Source: an uncultured Clostridium sp. (lineage in GTDB: Bacteria; Bacillota; Clostridia; Lachnospirales; Lachnospiraceae). Taken from it: a DNA stretch of 33,244 bases. The first letter of the stretch is position 1; every line of letters starts with the position of its first letter. Location of the stretch: the NCBI GenBank assembly GCA_947644195.1, contig CANRZB010000043.1, positions 1-33,244 of the forward strand, written 5' to 3'. Of this stretch, positions 16,445 through 25,609 are shown in pieces. The position numbers and the translations under genes were made by a program. A model generated the notes under the pieces. It made no database searches and was not told the DNA's origin. It was given only the letters and a program-made list of their open reading frames with translations.

Positions 16445-17692
16445 TTACCGAATCTGCCCATCTCCGGTAATCAAGTATTTCATCGTAGTCATCTCCCGCA
16501 AACCCATCGGCCCTCTGGCATGTAATTTCTGTGTCGATATTCCAATCTCCGCTCCCAGACCAAACTCTCCGCCGTCCGTAAAGCGGGTGGAACAATTCAC
16601 ATAAACGCAGGCGGAATCCACGGTTTGCTGGAAACGCTCTGCACTGGAATAGCTCTCCGTTACAATACACTCTGAATGTCCGGTAGAGTATTTTGTAATA
16701 TGTTCCACGGCCTCTTCCAGAGAATCCACCACTCTGACTGCCAGGGTATAATCCAGAAACTCCGTGGCATAGTCTTCCTCGGTCACAGGTACAACAACGT
16801 CCCCCAGAATCGCTTTGGTCCGTTCACATCCACGGATCTCTACCTGATGCCCATCCAGCCTGTCTTTCAACGCCGGCAAAAAGGTGTCTGCTACCGCCTG
16901 ATGCACCAGACAAGTCTCAAGCGCATTACACACACTCGGTCTCTGCGTCTTTCCATTATCCGTAATATCTACCGCCATCCCCAGATCCGCAGTCTCATCA
17001 ATATAGATATGGCAATTGCCAGTTCCCGTTTCAATCACTGGAATAGTAGAATTTTGTACCACCGCCTGAATCAATCCGGCACCGCCGCGTGGAATCAACA
17101 CATCAATCCATCCATTTGCCTGCATCATTTGAATGGAAATATCCCGCGAAGTATCCTCCACCAATTGGATGATATCTGCTGGAAATCCGACTTCCTGTAC
17201 CGCATCCCGCATCGTGTTCATTAAAATGCGGTTGGAGTGGATCGCTTCCTTACCGCCCCGCAGAATCGCCGCATTTCCGCTCTTGATACAGAGTGTAGCA
17301 GCATCTACCGTCACATTAGGGCGAGACTCATAAATAATACCCACAACGCCCATCGGCACACGGATTTTAGTGATTTTCATGCCGTTAGGGCGCGTTGAAC
17401 CCTGTAGTACTTCCCCAACCGGATCTTCCAGATTGACTAACTGGACACAGGCATCTGCAATTCCCTGGATTCGTTCCGATGTCAGCCGAAGACGGTCCAC
17501 CATCACTTCTGTAATCCCATGTTCCCTGGCAGCCGCAATGTCTTTTTCATTTTCCTGCAGGATCTGCTCCGTGCACTCCACTAATTTCTCTGCAATCCTC
17601 TTCAAAATTCGGTTCTTTTCTCCCGTAGAAGCACATGCCAAACGGCTCTTTGCCGCTCTGGACTTCGTCCCCAGTGTCTCAATATAATTCAT
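16445..17692 (-). CDS. proA: ProA, gamma-glutamyl phosphate reductase
   Basis: NADPH-dependent reductase of proline synthesis, converting glutamyl 5-phosphate to glutamate semialdehyde. The 415-residue protein is full length, with YESRPNVTVD at 121-130 and the catalytic Cys255 in RPSVCNALE. The ATG at 17692 is chosen because GAGG lies 6 bases upstream and because homology begins with YIETLGTKSR; in-frame starts further upstream would run into degV. The partner proB (glutamate 5-kinase) is not adjacent, which is unusual as the two often form an operon; it must be elsewhere or outside the window. The gene follows degV by 16 bases. Confidence 0.95.
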   Translation of the reverse strand: MNYIETLGTKSRAAKSRLACASTGEKNRILKRIAEKLVECTEQILQENEKDIAAAREHGITEVMVDRLRLTSERIQGIADACVQLVNLEDPVGEVLQGSTRPNGMKITKIRVPMGVVGIIYESRPNVTVDAATLCIKSGNAAILRGGKEAIHSNRILMNTMRDAVQEVGFPADIIQLVEDTSRDISIQMMQANGWIDVLIPRGGAGLIQAVVQNSTIPVIETGTGNCHIYIDETADLGMAVDITDNGKTQRPSVCNALETCLVHQAVADTFLPALKDRLDGHQVEIRGCERTKAILGDVVVPVTEEDYATEFLDYTLAVRVVDSLEEAVEHITKYSTGHSECIVTESYSSAERFQQTVDSACVYVNCSTRFTDGGEFGLGAEIGISTQKLHARGPMGLREMTTMKYLITGDGQIR

Positions 17693-17708
17693 ATTCATCC
17701 TCATTTCT

Positions 17709-18569
17709 TTATACATCCATCTTTTTAGAGCAGGCAATCGCCAGAGCTCCTGAACCAATATGGCAGGAAACACTCAAAGACAACGGATCTACTATAATTT
17801 CCTCCACGCCGAAACGCTCTCGTATCATATCCCGAAATTCCAATGCCGCCGTTTCATTGTTCGTATGCGCCACTTCCAAATGCACCTGCTCCACTCCTCC
17901 AAAACGGCTCTGTATATCTTCTTCCATTGCGGACAACATTTTTGCAACGCCCTTTTTCGTCGTTTTTGCAATAGAATACGCATCCAGCTTTTCCCCCTGG
18001 ATCTGCAGCACCGGTTTCAAGCGAAGCGCCGTTCCTAACGCTGCCGCTGCCGGAGTAATCCTGCCGCCTTTTTTCAGGTATTTCAAAGTATCCAGCATAA
18101 TGTAAATACTGGCTTCCAATTTTACCTCTTCCAGTTTTTCCCGGATTTCTGCTGCTGTCTTGCCCGCCTCTGCCAATTGCAGGGCATCCTTGACCGACTG
18201 CTTCTGTGTTACCGAAATCCGCTGGTTGTTGACCACCTGCACCTTGCCATCATAATCCTGTGCCAGCATGACCGCTGTCTGGCAGGAACCTGACAATCCA
18301 CTGGACATCGGAATGTGCACAATTGAATCTACCTGCGTGAGCAGATCATCCCAGGTCTTAGTCACATCTTCCGGGGACGGCTGCGAAGTAGATATGTCTA
18401 CATTTTCCAACAATTTATCATAAAATTGTTCCTGGGTCAGCGTAATATTTTCATAATACATCTTGCCCTCGATCAAAAAAGGCATGGGAATCACGGTAAT
18501 TCCCCAAGAATCTGCTTCCTCTGCTGTAATTCCACTATTACTGTCTGTCACTACTGCGATACGTTCCAT
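17709..18569 (-). CDS. DegV family fatty-acid-binding protein
   Basis: Cytosolic lipid-binding protein of the DegV/FakB family. FakB proteins bind free fatty acids and present them to the kinase FakA for phosphorylation. The 286-residue protein has VVTDSNSGI at the N-terminus and the carboxylate-binding motifs TSQPSP (61-66) and SSGLSGS (89-95), plus CHIGSGALAIA near the C-terminus. GAGG precedes the ATG by 6 bases. It is the first gene of a long minus-strand unit with a clear promoter. No fakA is present in the window. Confidence 0.92.
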   Translation of the reverse strand: MERIAVVTDSNSGITAEEADSWGITVIPMPFLIEGKMYYENITLTQEQFYDKLLENVDISTSQPSPEDVTKTWDDLLTQVDSIVHIPMSSGLSGSCQTAVMLAQDYDGKVQVVNNQRISVTQKQSVKDALQLAEAGKTAAEIREKLEEVKLEASIYIMLDTLKYLKKGGRITPAAAALGTALRLKPVLQIQGEKLDAYSIAKTTKKGVAKMLSAMEEDIQSRFGGVEQVHLEVAHTNNETAALEFRDMIRERFGVEEIIVDPLSLSVSCHIGSGALAIACSKKMDV

Positions 18570-18650
18570 AGAGCACCTCTTTTCTACACCATTTTACCAG
18601 AGCAGCGAATATTCTTTCCGCGATTTCATATTCGTTGTACCAGCCGTATT

Positions 18651-18679
18651 ATTATATCTAAAACAGCCTGGAATTACAA
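18651..18679 (-). promoter_or_regulatory. Sigma-A-type promoter before degV
   Basis: On the minus strand TTGTAA (18674-18679), a 17-base spacer and a consensus TATAAT (18651-18656). It is 80 bases upstream of degV and is the only convincing promoter between hemZ and galM, so it may drive the run degV through the decarboxylase gene. Confidence 0.7.
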
Positions 18680-18773
18680 CACCCGGCCATTCTTCCACTT
18701 CCATCTTCTGCCAAAAATTCGCATTGAAATTAACGATGTATGACACCAAACTGTCGAAAGTCGCTTCTACCAT

Positions 18774-20354
18774 TCAAAGAGACGACCCATTTTCCTGTAA
18801 TAATGCATATTTTCGTGCCGCCATCTCCCCTACCCGATCTATATATTCCGTTATGCTTTTGACATTTTCGATTCGACTGACCTGCCCCAGGTCCGCATGG
18901 TACAGTTTGGTAGATGCCCCTGCACCTACGGCAGCAATGGTCTGCATCTCTTCCATAATCAAAATATTGTATAGACATTCCTTTCCGGGACGGGCATAGC
19001 CGATATTTTCCTGTCCGATACTGCCCGCATGTCCGGCAGAATTTTTTTGCCGGTACATGTAATACGGTTCATATCCCTGCTCCATCGCAAATTCTTCCCC
19101 CAGGCGCAGCATCTGCTCCAACTGTTCACCGCGCCCAAATTCCAGTTCTTCCAGAGAAATCCCCGCAGAGGAAGCCTGTTCTTCCAAGACAGAACGCAGT
19201 CTGGAAGCCCGTTTGATAACCAAAGAATGAATGGTAAGACTGTCCGGATCAAGCGCCTGGATTTGGCGCAGCGTATCTCGGAAATCTGAAACCGTTTCCC
19301 CCGGCAGTCCGATAATCAGATCCATATTGATATTGGTAAAACCTAATTCCCTTGCCCATTGAAAAGTCTCTACCGTGTCCCCTACGGTATGTTTTCTGCC
19401 AATCAGATCCAAAGTTTTTTGCTGCATGGTCTGAGGATTTACTGAGATCCGGTCTACTCCCTGTTCCCGCAGAACCAACAACTTCTCCTTGGTAATACTG
19501 TCGGGACGGCCGGCCTCTACCGTAAACTCACAGAGACCGAAATCGGGAAAAGATGACCTGACATGTAGAATCAGCTCCCGGAGCTGCCCGGCAGACAGGG
19601 TCGTCGGTGTTCCCCCGCCAATATAAATACTGGTAAGCGGACGGTCTCCCATGGCATCCGCTACCGCAGAAATCTCTTTTTTTAATGCCTGAAGATACTG
19701 TTCTGTCAGATGCCCAAACTGTTCCAGAGGATAAGAGGGAAAGGAGCAATACAGACAAGTCGTCGGACAAAAGGGGATACTGATATACAGACTGTACCCG
19801 GCGGCACAGGGAATCGTTTCGAGTAACGCAGCCTCCTTCTGTGCAATCTGTAACCCAAGTTCTGTCTTTTCCGCACTGCACCGATAGGTTTCCTGCATAT
19901 CATGACGGATCTGTTCCAGTGATGCACCGGACAACCACTGGTTCATAAAAATTTTCGTCGGACGGACGCCGGTCATCGTTCCCCATACCGGAATTCGGCG
20001 CTTTCCGACAGACGGCAAATACTCCCCCGGAATATCCTGGAGGAGCGTAAACAACAACTTTTTCAATTTATTTTTATATTCTGTTCGGTATGGATGGGCT
20101 TTCTTGCCCTCTTTTTTGTGCCAGTCTTCCTTCCCGGATACCGCAGTACAGCCAGAATATACGGGAGATTCCCCTGCCCGGACTGCGATGGAAATCTCTG
20201 TCTGTGTCATACCGATAGAAATCCAGATTTCCCCTGTCTGGGTCTCTCCATCTTCCCACAGGCAGATCTCACTGCGTTCCCCTGGAAAAAAACTATGCAC
20301 CAATGCCTGAATCTCATAATCGAAATCCCGCTCCGACAAAGCTATCCTGATCAT
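18774..20354 (-). CDS. hemZ: HemZ, oxygen-independent coproporphyrinogen III oxidase-like radical-SAM protein
   Basis: Radical-SAM protein of the HemN/HemW/HemZ group that, in Bacillus, takes part in heme synthesis without oxygen; some members act as heme chaperones, so the reaction here is not certain. The 526-residue protein is full length. Its N-terminal third is HemZ-specific, including GVRPTKI near residue 129. The radical-SAM domain begins at SLYISIPFCPTTCLYCSF, with Cys196, Cys200 and Cys203, followed by YIGGGTPTTL. The cysteine-flanking FC and CSFPSYP stretch fits HemZ of Clostridia. GGAGG lies 7 bases before the ATG. It follows the metallo-hydrolase gene by 17 bases. Confidence 0.93.
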   Translation of the reverse strand: MIRIALSERDFDYEIQALVHSFFPGERSEICLWEDGETQTGEIWISIGMTQTEISIAVRAGESPVYSGCTAVSGKEDWHKKEGKKAHPYRTEYKNKLKKLLFTLLQDIPGEYLPSVGKRRIPVWGTMTGVRPTKIFMNQWLSGASLEQIRHDMQETYRCSAEKTELGLQIAQKEAALLETIPCAAGYSLYISIPFCPTTCLYCSFPSYPLEQFGHLTEQYLQALKKEISAVADAMGDRPLTSIYIGGGTPTTLSAGQLRELILHVRSSFPDFGLCEFTVEAGRPDSITKEKLLVLREQGVDRISVNPQTMQQKTLDLIGRKHTVGDTVETFQWARELGFTNINMDLIIGLPGETVSDFRDTLRQIQALDPDSLTIHSLVIKRASRLRSVLEEQASSAGISLEELEFGRGEQLEQMLRLGEEFAMEQGYEPYYMYRQKNSAGHAGSIGQENIGYARPGKECLYNILIMEEMQTIAAVGAGASTKLYHADLGQVSRIENVKSITEYIDRVGEMAARKYALLQENGSSL

Positions 20355-20371
20355 CTTCGTTCCTCCCCCGA

Positions 20372-21010
20372 TTACTCTACCGCAAACGGATTAAACATTT
20401 TCTCATTCTGTATCGAGGTAATCAATCCATGACCCGGATACACCTGCACAGCCTCCGGCAGCACAAATAATTTTTCCCGAATTGACCGTATCAGAACAGA
20501 CATACTTCCTCCCGGAAAATCCGTTCTTCCGACAGATTCACGGAATAAGGTGTCTCCCGAAAATAACATGCCCGCCTGCGGAAAATAATAGCACATACCA
20601 CCCACGGTATGCCCCGGCGTCAGCAGACAGCGCACCGGCTGTCCCAGCATTTCTATCTCCTGTCCATCCTGCAGCCAATGATCAGCCTGTACCGATAACG
20701 CAGATACTCCGATCATTTGCGCCATATTATAAGACTCATCCGCCAGTGTTTCCCGCTCTGCCTCGGCAGCATACACCGGAATCTGATACTGTTCCCGCAC
20801 GGCATCCACTGCCATAATATGATCAAAATGGCCATGGGTTAGCAAGATTGCTTTCGGCTGCAACTCCATTTGCCGGATCACTTCTCCGATCCGCTCCGGC
20901 TCCGCTGCCGGATCAATAATCACACTTTCCTTGGTGTCCTCCCGAAATACAAAATAACAATTCGTCTGCACCGGTCCCAATGTCCGGAATTTCGCAATCA
21001 AACGTGCCAT
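20372..21010 (-). CDS. Metallo-beta-lactamase-fold hydrolase (glyoxalase II-like)
   Basis: A 212-residue cytosolic hydrolase with a two-metal site: His59, His61, Asp63 and His64 in THGHFDH, then His134 in PGHTVGG, Asp153 in SGDTLF and His194 in YPGHG. The pattern is that of the small glyoxalase II-like (YcbL) group, which hydrolyses thioesters such as S-lactoylglutathione analogues; the natural substrate is not known. The ATG has GGGAGG 5 bases upstream. It lies between rel and hemZ, a gene order common in Clostridia. Confidence 0.93.
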   Translation of the reverse strand: MARLIAKFRTLGPVQTNCYFVFREDTKESVIIDPAAEPERIGEVIRQMELQPKAILLTHGHFDHIMAVDAVREQYQIPVYAAEAERETLADESYNMAQMIGVSALSVQADHWLQDGQEIEMLGQPVRCLLTPGHTVGGMCYYFPQAGMLFSGDTLFRESVGRTDFPGGSMSVLIRSIREKLFVLPEAVQVYPGHGLITSIQNEKMFNPFAVE

Positions 21011-21134
21011 GCCATCCTCCCAAATCTGCTTTCTATTGATATGGCCGGGTCAAAATATATGATTGCCCCGCCCGATGTTACTGATTCCTTGCTTGCTGAT
21101 CAGATCCTTCCTTTTCGATCCAACGAATCGGACA

Positions 21135-23450
21135 CTAAGATTTTGTTCTCTCAATATCACGTACCCCTTCCACCTGCTGTAACTTCGCAGTCAGATTTTG
21201 CAGGGCTTCCACACCACGGATTGCAAAACCAATGGTAATGGTGGCGATCCCCTGTTTACTGGTACGGGTATTCGCATTGCGAATCGTAATTCCACTCTCT
21301 GTAAATACCCTGGTTAGATCCATTAAAATACCGATCCGGTCATAGGCATAAATAATGATCTCCGTGTCAAAGAGTTCATCCGCTTTGCCCTCCGGCGCAA
21401 TCTGCCATTCTGCCTCAATAATCCGCTGGCGGTCACCCTCCGACAAATTCATCATATTGATGCAGTCCGTCCGATGGATCGAAACACCTCGCCCCCGGGT
21501 CACAAATCCAATGATTTCATCACCAGGAACCGGACTACAGCACCGGGAAAACCGCACGGAAACATCATCAATACCGGCCACTACAATTCCACTCTTAGAC
21601 TGGACTGCAATACTGCTGCGAAGCGTTCCGCGATTCGTTTTACTATTGTTGACCGCATCCAGGATATCCTGATCCGTCGCATGTTTTGGATTCTTTTTAT
21701 TATAAGCATCCTGTAACTTGGACAGAACCTGCCCCTCTTTGAGACCGCCATGCCCGATTGCCGCCAACACAGAATTCCAATCTTTGAATCCGTATTTCTT
21801 CATACAGATCGACATATACTCCGATTTAAGCAGATCCGATAAAACCACACCCTGCGATTTTGCATAGTTTGCAAGCATCTCTTTTCCCTGCAGGATATTT
21901 TCTTCCTTGAATTCCGTCCGAAACCATTGATTGATTTTATTTTTAGCCTGCGTACTTTTCACCAGCGCCAGCCAATCTCTGCTCGGACCCTTAGAATTTT
22001 GCGAAGTAATAATCTCAATACGGTCCCCGTTTTGAATTTGATAATCTATCGTCACCAGATTGCCGTTGACCCTGGCGCCCACCATTTTGTTACCTACTGC
22101 ACTATGTACGGCATAGGCAAAATCAATCGGCGTAGAACCTGCCGGCAGGTTCTTGACATCTCCATCCTTGGTAAAACAGTATACATGATCGGAAAACAGA
22201 TCCAAATCACTCTTTAGCAAACTCAGAAATTCCTTATTATCTGACATGTCACGCTGCCACTCCAGAATATGGCGCAGCCACGCCAGCTTTTCCTCCTCAC
22301 TGTCCGCCGTGCCCTGCCCATACTGATTTTCCTTATATTTCCAGTGAGCGGCGATTCCATACTCTGCAGTACGGTGCATCTCATACGTGCGGATCTGGAT
22401 CTCAAATGGCTGTCCATGCGGCCCGATGAGCGTCGTATGCAGTGATTGATAGTTATTCGGTTTCGGTAATGCGATATAATCCTTGAAATGCCCTGGAATC
22501 GGCTTATAGATTTCATGAATGACACCCAGCGCCTTGTAGCAGTCCCGCTCGGAATCCACAATAATACGAACGGCAAACAAGTCGTAAATCTGTTCTAAAG
22601 TCTTGTTCTGGGTTACCATCTTTTTATAAATACTGAAATAATGTTTTGCACGCCCGTCTATGGTTGCTTCAATCCCCGAAGCTTCGATATGGTCACGCAC
22701 TTCCTCTACAATTTGTGCAATAAATTCATGACGTTTTACTTTACTTTGTTCGATACTGTCCACCAATTCATGATACCGCTCCGGTTCTAAAAACCGAAAT
22801 GCCAGGTCATCCAATTCGACCTTGACCTTGGAAATCCCCAAACGGTCTGCAATTGGTGCATAGATATCAATGGTTTCCGTCGATTTCTCTTTCTGCTTCG
22901 GCGGCGTCTGATATTGCATGGTACGCATATTGTGCAGACGGTCAGCCAATTTAATCAGGATAACACGGATGTCCTTTGCCATCGCCAGAAACATTTTCCG
23001 CAAATTCTCAGCCTGCAACTCTACTTTATCCGCGACATAATTAATCTGAGTCAGCTTCGTGACACCGTCCACTAACAATGCCACCTCATCACCAAACTCT
23101 GCTGCAATCTCCTCCTCGGTCATAACCGTATCTTCCACAACATCATGCAGCATACCCGCTACAATGGTTTCCTTGTCCAGTTCCAGCTCTGCAAGAATAA
23201 TACAGACACAGATCGGATGAATAATATAGGGTTCCCCGGATTTACGCAATTGTCCCTGATGGGCCTGGTCCGCAATCCGGTATGCTTTTTCAATCTGGGT
23301 AATATCATCCGACGGATGATAGCGTCGAATCATTGCAATTAATTTCCGGTAAAGTTCCTCCGGCTCCGTAAAATCCTCTGGAACGGTACTGGTTTCCAAC
23401 TCTCCGGTATCTATTTTAATATCCAATTGACCATGCTTTCTCTTATCCAT
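21135..23450 (-). CDS. relA: Rel, bifunctional (p)ppGpp synthetase/hydrolase
   Basis: Ribosome-associated stringent-response enzyme that makes and degrades (p)ppGpp. The 771-residue protein has all domains of the long RSH form. The hydrolase domain carries HDVVEDT with His102 and Asp103 and is intact, as is the synthetase domain with GRAKHYFSIYKKM (266-278), DYIALPKPNNYQSLHTT (324-340) and FEIQIRT. TGS (about 415-475) and a C-terminal ACT domain (about 695-771) follow. Both catalytic centres appear functional, so it is the bifunctional Rel rather than a synthesis-only RelA. GGAGG lies 6 bases before the ATG. It is the first gene of the rel / hydrolase / hemZ unit. Confidence 0.97.
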   Translation of the reverse strand: MDKRKHGQLDIKIDTGELETSTVPEDFTEPEELYRKLIAMIRRYHPSDDITQIEKAYRIADQAHQGQLRKSGEPYIIHPICVCIILAELELDKETIVAGMLHDVVEDTVMTEEEIAAEFGDEVALLVDGVTKLTQINYVADKVELQAENLRKMFLAMAKDIRVILIKLADRLHNMRTMQYQTPPKQKEKSTETIDIYAPIADRLGISKVKVELDDLAFRFLEPERYHELVDSIEQSKVKRHEFIAQIVEEVRDHIEASGIEATIDGRAKHYFSIYKKMVTQNKTLEQIYDLFAVRIIVDSERDCYKALGVIHEIYKPIPGHFKDYIALPKPNNYQSLHTTLIGPHGQPFEIQIRTYEMHRTAEYGIAAHWKYKENQYGQGTADSEEEKLAWLRHILEWQRDMSDNKEFLSLLKSDLDLFSDHVYCFTKDGDVKNLPAGSTPIDFAYAVHSAVGNKMVGARVNGNLVTIDYQIQNGDRIEIITSQNSKGPSRDWLALVKSTQAKNKINQWFRTEFKEENILQGKEMLANYAKSQGVVLSDLLKSEYMSICMKKYGFKDWNSVLAAIGHGGLKEGQVLSKLQDAYNKKNPKHATDQDILDAVNNSKTNRGTLRSSIAVQSKSGIVVAGIDDVSVRFSRCCSPVPGDEIIGFVTRGRGVSIHRTDCINMMNLSEGDRQRIIEAEWQIAPEGKADELFDTEIIIYAYDRIGILMDLTRVFTESGITIRNANTRTSKQGIATITIGFAIRGVEALQNLTAKLQQVEGVRDIERTKS

Positions 23451-23543
23451 CTGCTGCCTCCATCCTGTGTAATACTAAGTGTATTGTGCAGTTTTGCATA
23501 GATATCCCCTAAAATACAATTTATATTCCATTCAGTAATGAGA

Positions 23544-23572
23544 ATTATAACATAGTATACGCTGTTTTCGAA
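23544..23572 (-). promoter_or_regulatory. Extended -10 promoter of rel
   Basis: On the minus strand a consensus TATAAT (23544-23549) preceded by TGT, forming an extended -10. The -35 region at 23567-23572 (TTCGAA) is poor, as is usual for this class. It leaves a leader of nearly 90 bases before rel. Confidence 0.6.
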
Positions 23573-23585
23573 ACAAAATCAAGAA

Positions 23586-23813
23586 TCATGCGTCAATATT
23601 CATTAATTGCTCCATCAATCCGTCAAATTCCTCTACCGTCAGTTTCTCCTCCTCAAAGTCGTCCGTAATCAGTTCCTCTAACTCATCCCATTCATATTCA
23701 CTGCTTCCCTGGGAAAAGCGTTCCAGTTCTTTTTTCCATGTCTGATACATACCATCTATCTCCTTGTCCATACTGATCGTTTTCTCCCCCACCAGACAAT
23801 GTGTCAATCCCAT
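23586..23813 (-). CDS. Small acidic protein of unknown function
   Basis: Up to 75 residues, rich in Glu and Asp (a stretch WDELEELITDDFEEE around 42-56) with a likely helical C-terminus. No family is recognised. The start is uncertain. The ATG at 23813 overlaps the last 10 bases of the upstream transferase gene and would be translated by coupling. An ATG at 23750, giving 54 residues beginning MYQTWKKELERF, has the better AAGGAG site, 9 bases upstream. Either way the gene is the last of the surface-polymer unit and lies just upstream of the rel promoter. It could be a regulator or partner of the transferase; there is no direct evidence. Confidence 0.55.
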   Translation of the reverse strand: MGLTHCLVGEKTISMDKEIDGMYQTWKKELERFSQGSSEYEWDELEELITDDFEEEKLTVEEFDGLMEQLMNIDA

Positions 23814-25588
23814 ATTTCTTCCCGGCTGGTAACCTGTCTCAGATCATCCAATCCCTGATACAACCGTTCTGCCAGCTTGACCACACGCTCGGTAGAATGT
23901 CCATCCACCGCACCCAGAAAGAATTCCCGGAAAGAATCTGCGGGAACATAGTTCTCCGGCGATTGTAAGGTTTCTGACACCGCCTGGATCAAATCAAACG
24001 GGTCCCTGACAATCTGGCCTGGCACAAAACTGGCAAAATCAAAGTACAAATCCCTGCTCTGGATATATTCTTCCAGATCAAACACATAGAACAGCATCGG
24101 GATCTGCAAGATCGCCGCTTCAAATATAACAGAACTGTAATCTGTAATCAATACATTGGTAAGTAAGAGCAAATCGTTGATATTTTCCTTACCAGTCAGA
24201 TCCAGCACCCGATTTTGATCCGTTTCTGCCACCTCGATCTTGCTCCGCACAAACGGATGGTTTTTGATAATCAGAACCACATCATCAGACACTTCCTCCA
24301 AAATCTGATGAACCGGAAAGCATTCTGCCGGATAATAGGCAGTCTGGTTCCCACTACCCCGAAACGTAGGCGCAAACAATATCACCCGCTTTCCCTGCAA
24401 AATCGGATACCGCTGGTACAGCTCCTGAATTTTCAATTGCACCACTTCCTCTCGGAAAAAGAAATCCGTTCGAGGTACACCAACCGGTGCAATATGGGCA
24501 GACGGAACACCGAACGCCTCACTGTAAAAAGGAATGATCCCGGCTCCACTTGTGATCGCCACATCATAGCTTCTGTGATTTCTGGTATCCTGCTCCAGAT
24601 GTTCCGAGATTCCCAGATCAGACAAGCCAAAGAGCTTAAACGCCCCACAAGCATGCCATAACTGCAAAATCCTAGTCTCCTGTCGCATGGCAAGCGCATG
24701 AAGCTGAGGATAAAAATCTTCTAAAATAATGACCCGGCTGGACGCAACCTTCTCTGCCAGGATACGCAGTTCCTTCCAAGATAACTTCTGTACCGGGCGA
24801 TTGACTAAAAATTCCCGCAACTCTCCCACGGAAACAGCATCCTCCTGCCCTTTCCGTTCCCGCAGGGCCCGTCTGACGAGATCAAGATTCCCTCCCGGCT
24901 CTACTTCCCGTTCCGAAAGAAACAGGATGCCATCTGTTTCTGGATATCGTTTGCAGGCTTTTTGATACTTCCTTTTGAAATAATTTGTCTTATATTCCCG
25001 AATACTGTAGCCATAGCCTGTCCAGTCCATGACCAGACCATGCGCATGATAGAATACCGCCCGCTTTCCCTGTCTCCCTCTGGCTGCCGGATGGAGGGAA
25101 CCATGCCCTTTCCATGCCAGATAGCCAAGCAAGAGCCAGATCGGAAGAAGCAGCGTACAGATCAAATACTTGATCACTTGAAGTAAGGAATGTAAGCGAT
25201 AGATAATCCCTGTACCAGATTCAGGCACAGATTGGAACAGAGCCGCCTTCAGTTTGATCTCTGTCTCAAAGGTCAACCATTCGTACTCCGGGGTACAGGT
25301 ACAAAATTGTAACAAAATAATATCATCCGGGTTCCCCGGATGATATTCAAAAAACACCGTATCTAAGCGGATTCTGGCTGCAGCATGAAACGTTATTCCA
25401 TTCTCCCTGCGCATGGTTACATGCGCTATCATGGGAAAATATCGGTCCACCTGACCGTCACTGAAAACTGCTGCGATTCGGAAACGGTCTCCCTGGACTG
25501 CACAGGGTAATCCACCCTCTACCTCCAAATCCAGGATCCGATGTTCCGTATCAATTTCACACTGTTTCATCTGAATGTTCTGTTCCAT
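23804..25588 (-). CDS. CDP-glycerol glycerophosphotransferase family protein (TagF/TagB type), long form
   Basis: Enzyme family that transfers glycerol- or other polyol-phosphate from a CDP donor to a wall-polymer primer or chain at the inner membrane face. The 594-residue protein carries the family motifs QLWHACGAFKLFG (309-321), FAPTFRG (405-411), KNHP (442-445) and ITDYSS (481-486). Before these it has an N-terminal region of about 130 residues with beta-strand character, followed by a hydrophobic segment at about 136-158 that probably anchors it to the membrane. The ATG has only a modest AGGTG site. It lies 21 bases behind the fibronectin-III protein gene. Whether it primes or extends a chain, and the identity of the polyol, cannot be deduced. 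Confidence 0.88.
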   Translation of the reverse strand: MEQNIQMKQCEIDTEHRILDLEVEGGLPCAVQGDRFRIAAVFSDGQVDRYFPMIAHVTMRRENGITFHAAARIRLDTVFFEYHPGNPDDIILLQFCTCTPEYEWLTFETEIKLKAALFQSVPESGTGIIYRLHSLLQVIKYLICTLLLPIWLLLGYLAWKGHGSLHPAARGRQGKRAVFYHAHGLVMDWTGYGYSIREYKTNYFKRKYQKACKRYPETDGILFLSEREVEPGGNLDLVRRALRERKGQEDAVSVGELREFLVNRPVQKLSWKELRILAEKVASSRVIILEDFYPQLHALAMRQETRILQLWHACGAFKLFGLSDLGISEHLEQDTRNHRSYDVAITSGAGIIPFYSEAFGVPSAHIAPVGVPRTDFFFREEVVQLKIQELYQRYPILQGKRVILFAPTFRGSGNQTAYYPAECFPVHQILEEVSDDVVLIIKNHPFVRSKIEVAETDQNRVLDLTGKENINDLLLLTNVLITDYSSVIFEAAILQIPMLFYVFDLEEYIQSRDLYFDFASFVPGQIVRDPFDLIQAVSETLQSPENYVPADSFREFFLGAVDGHSTERVVKLAERLYQGLDDLRQVTSREEIWD

Positions 25589-25609
25589 ACTGCACCTATC
25601 TCCGATTCT

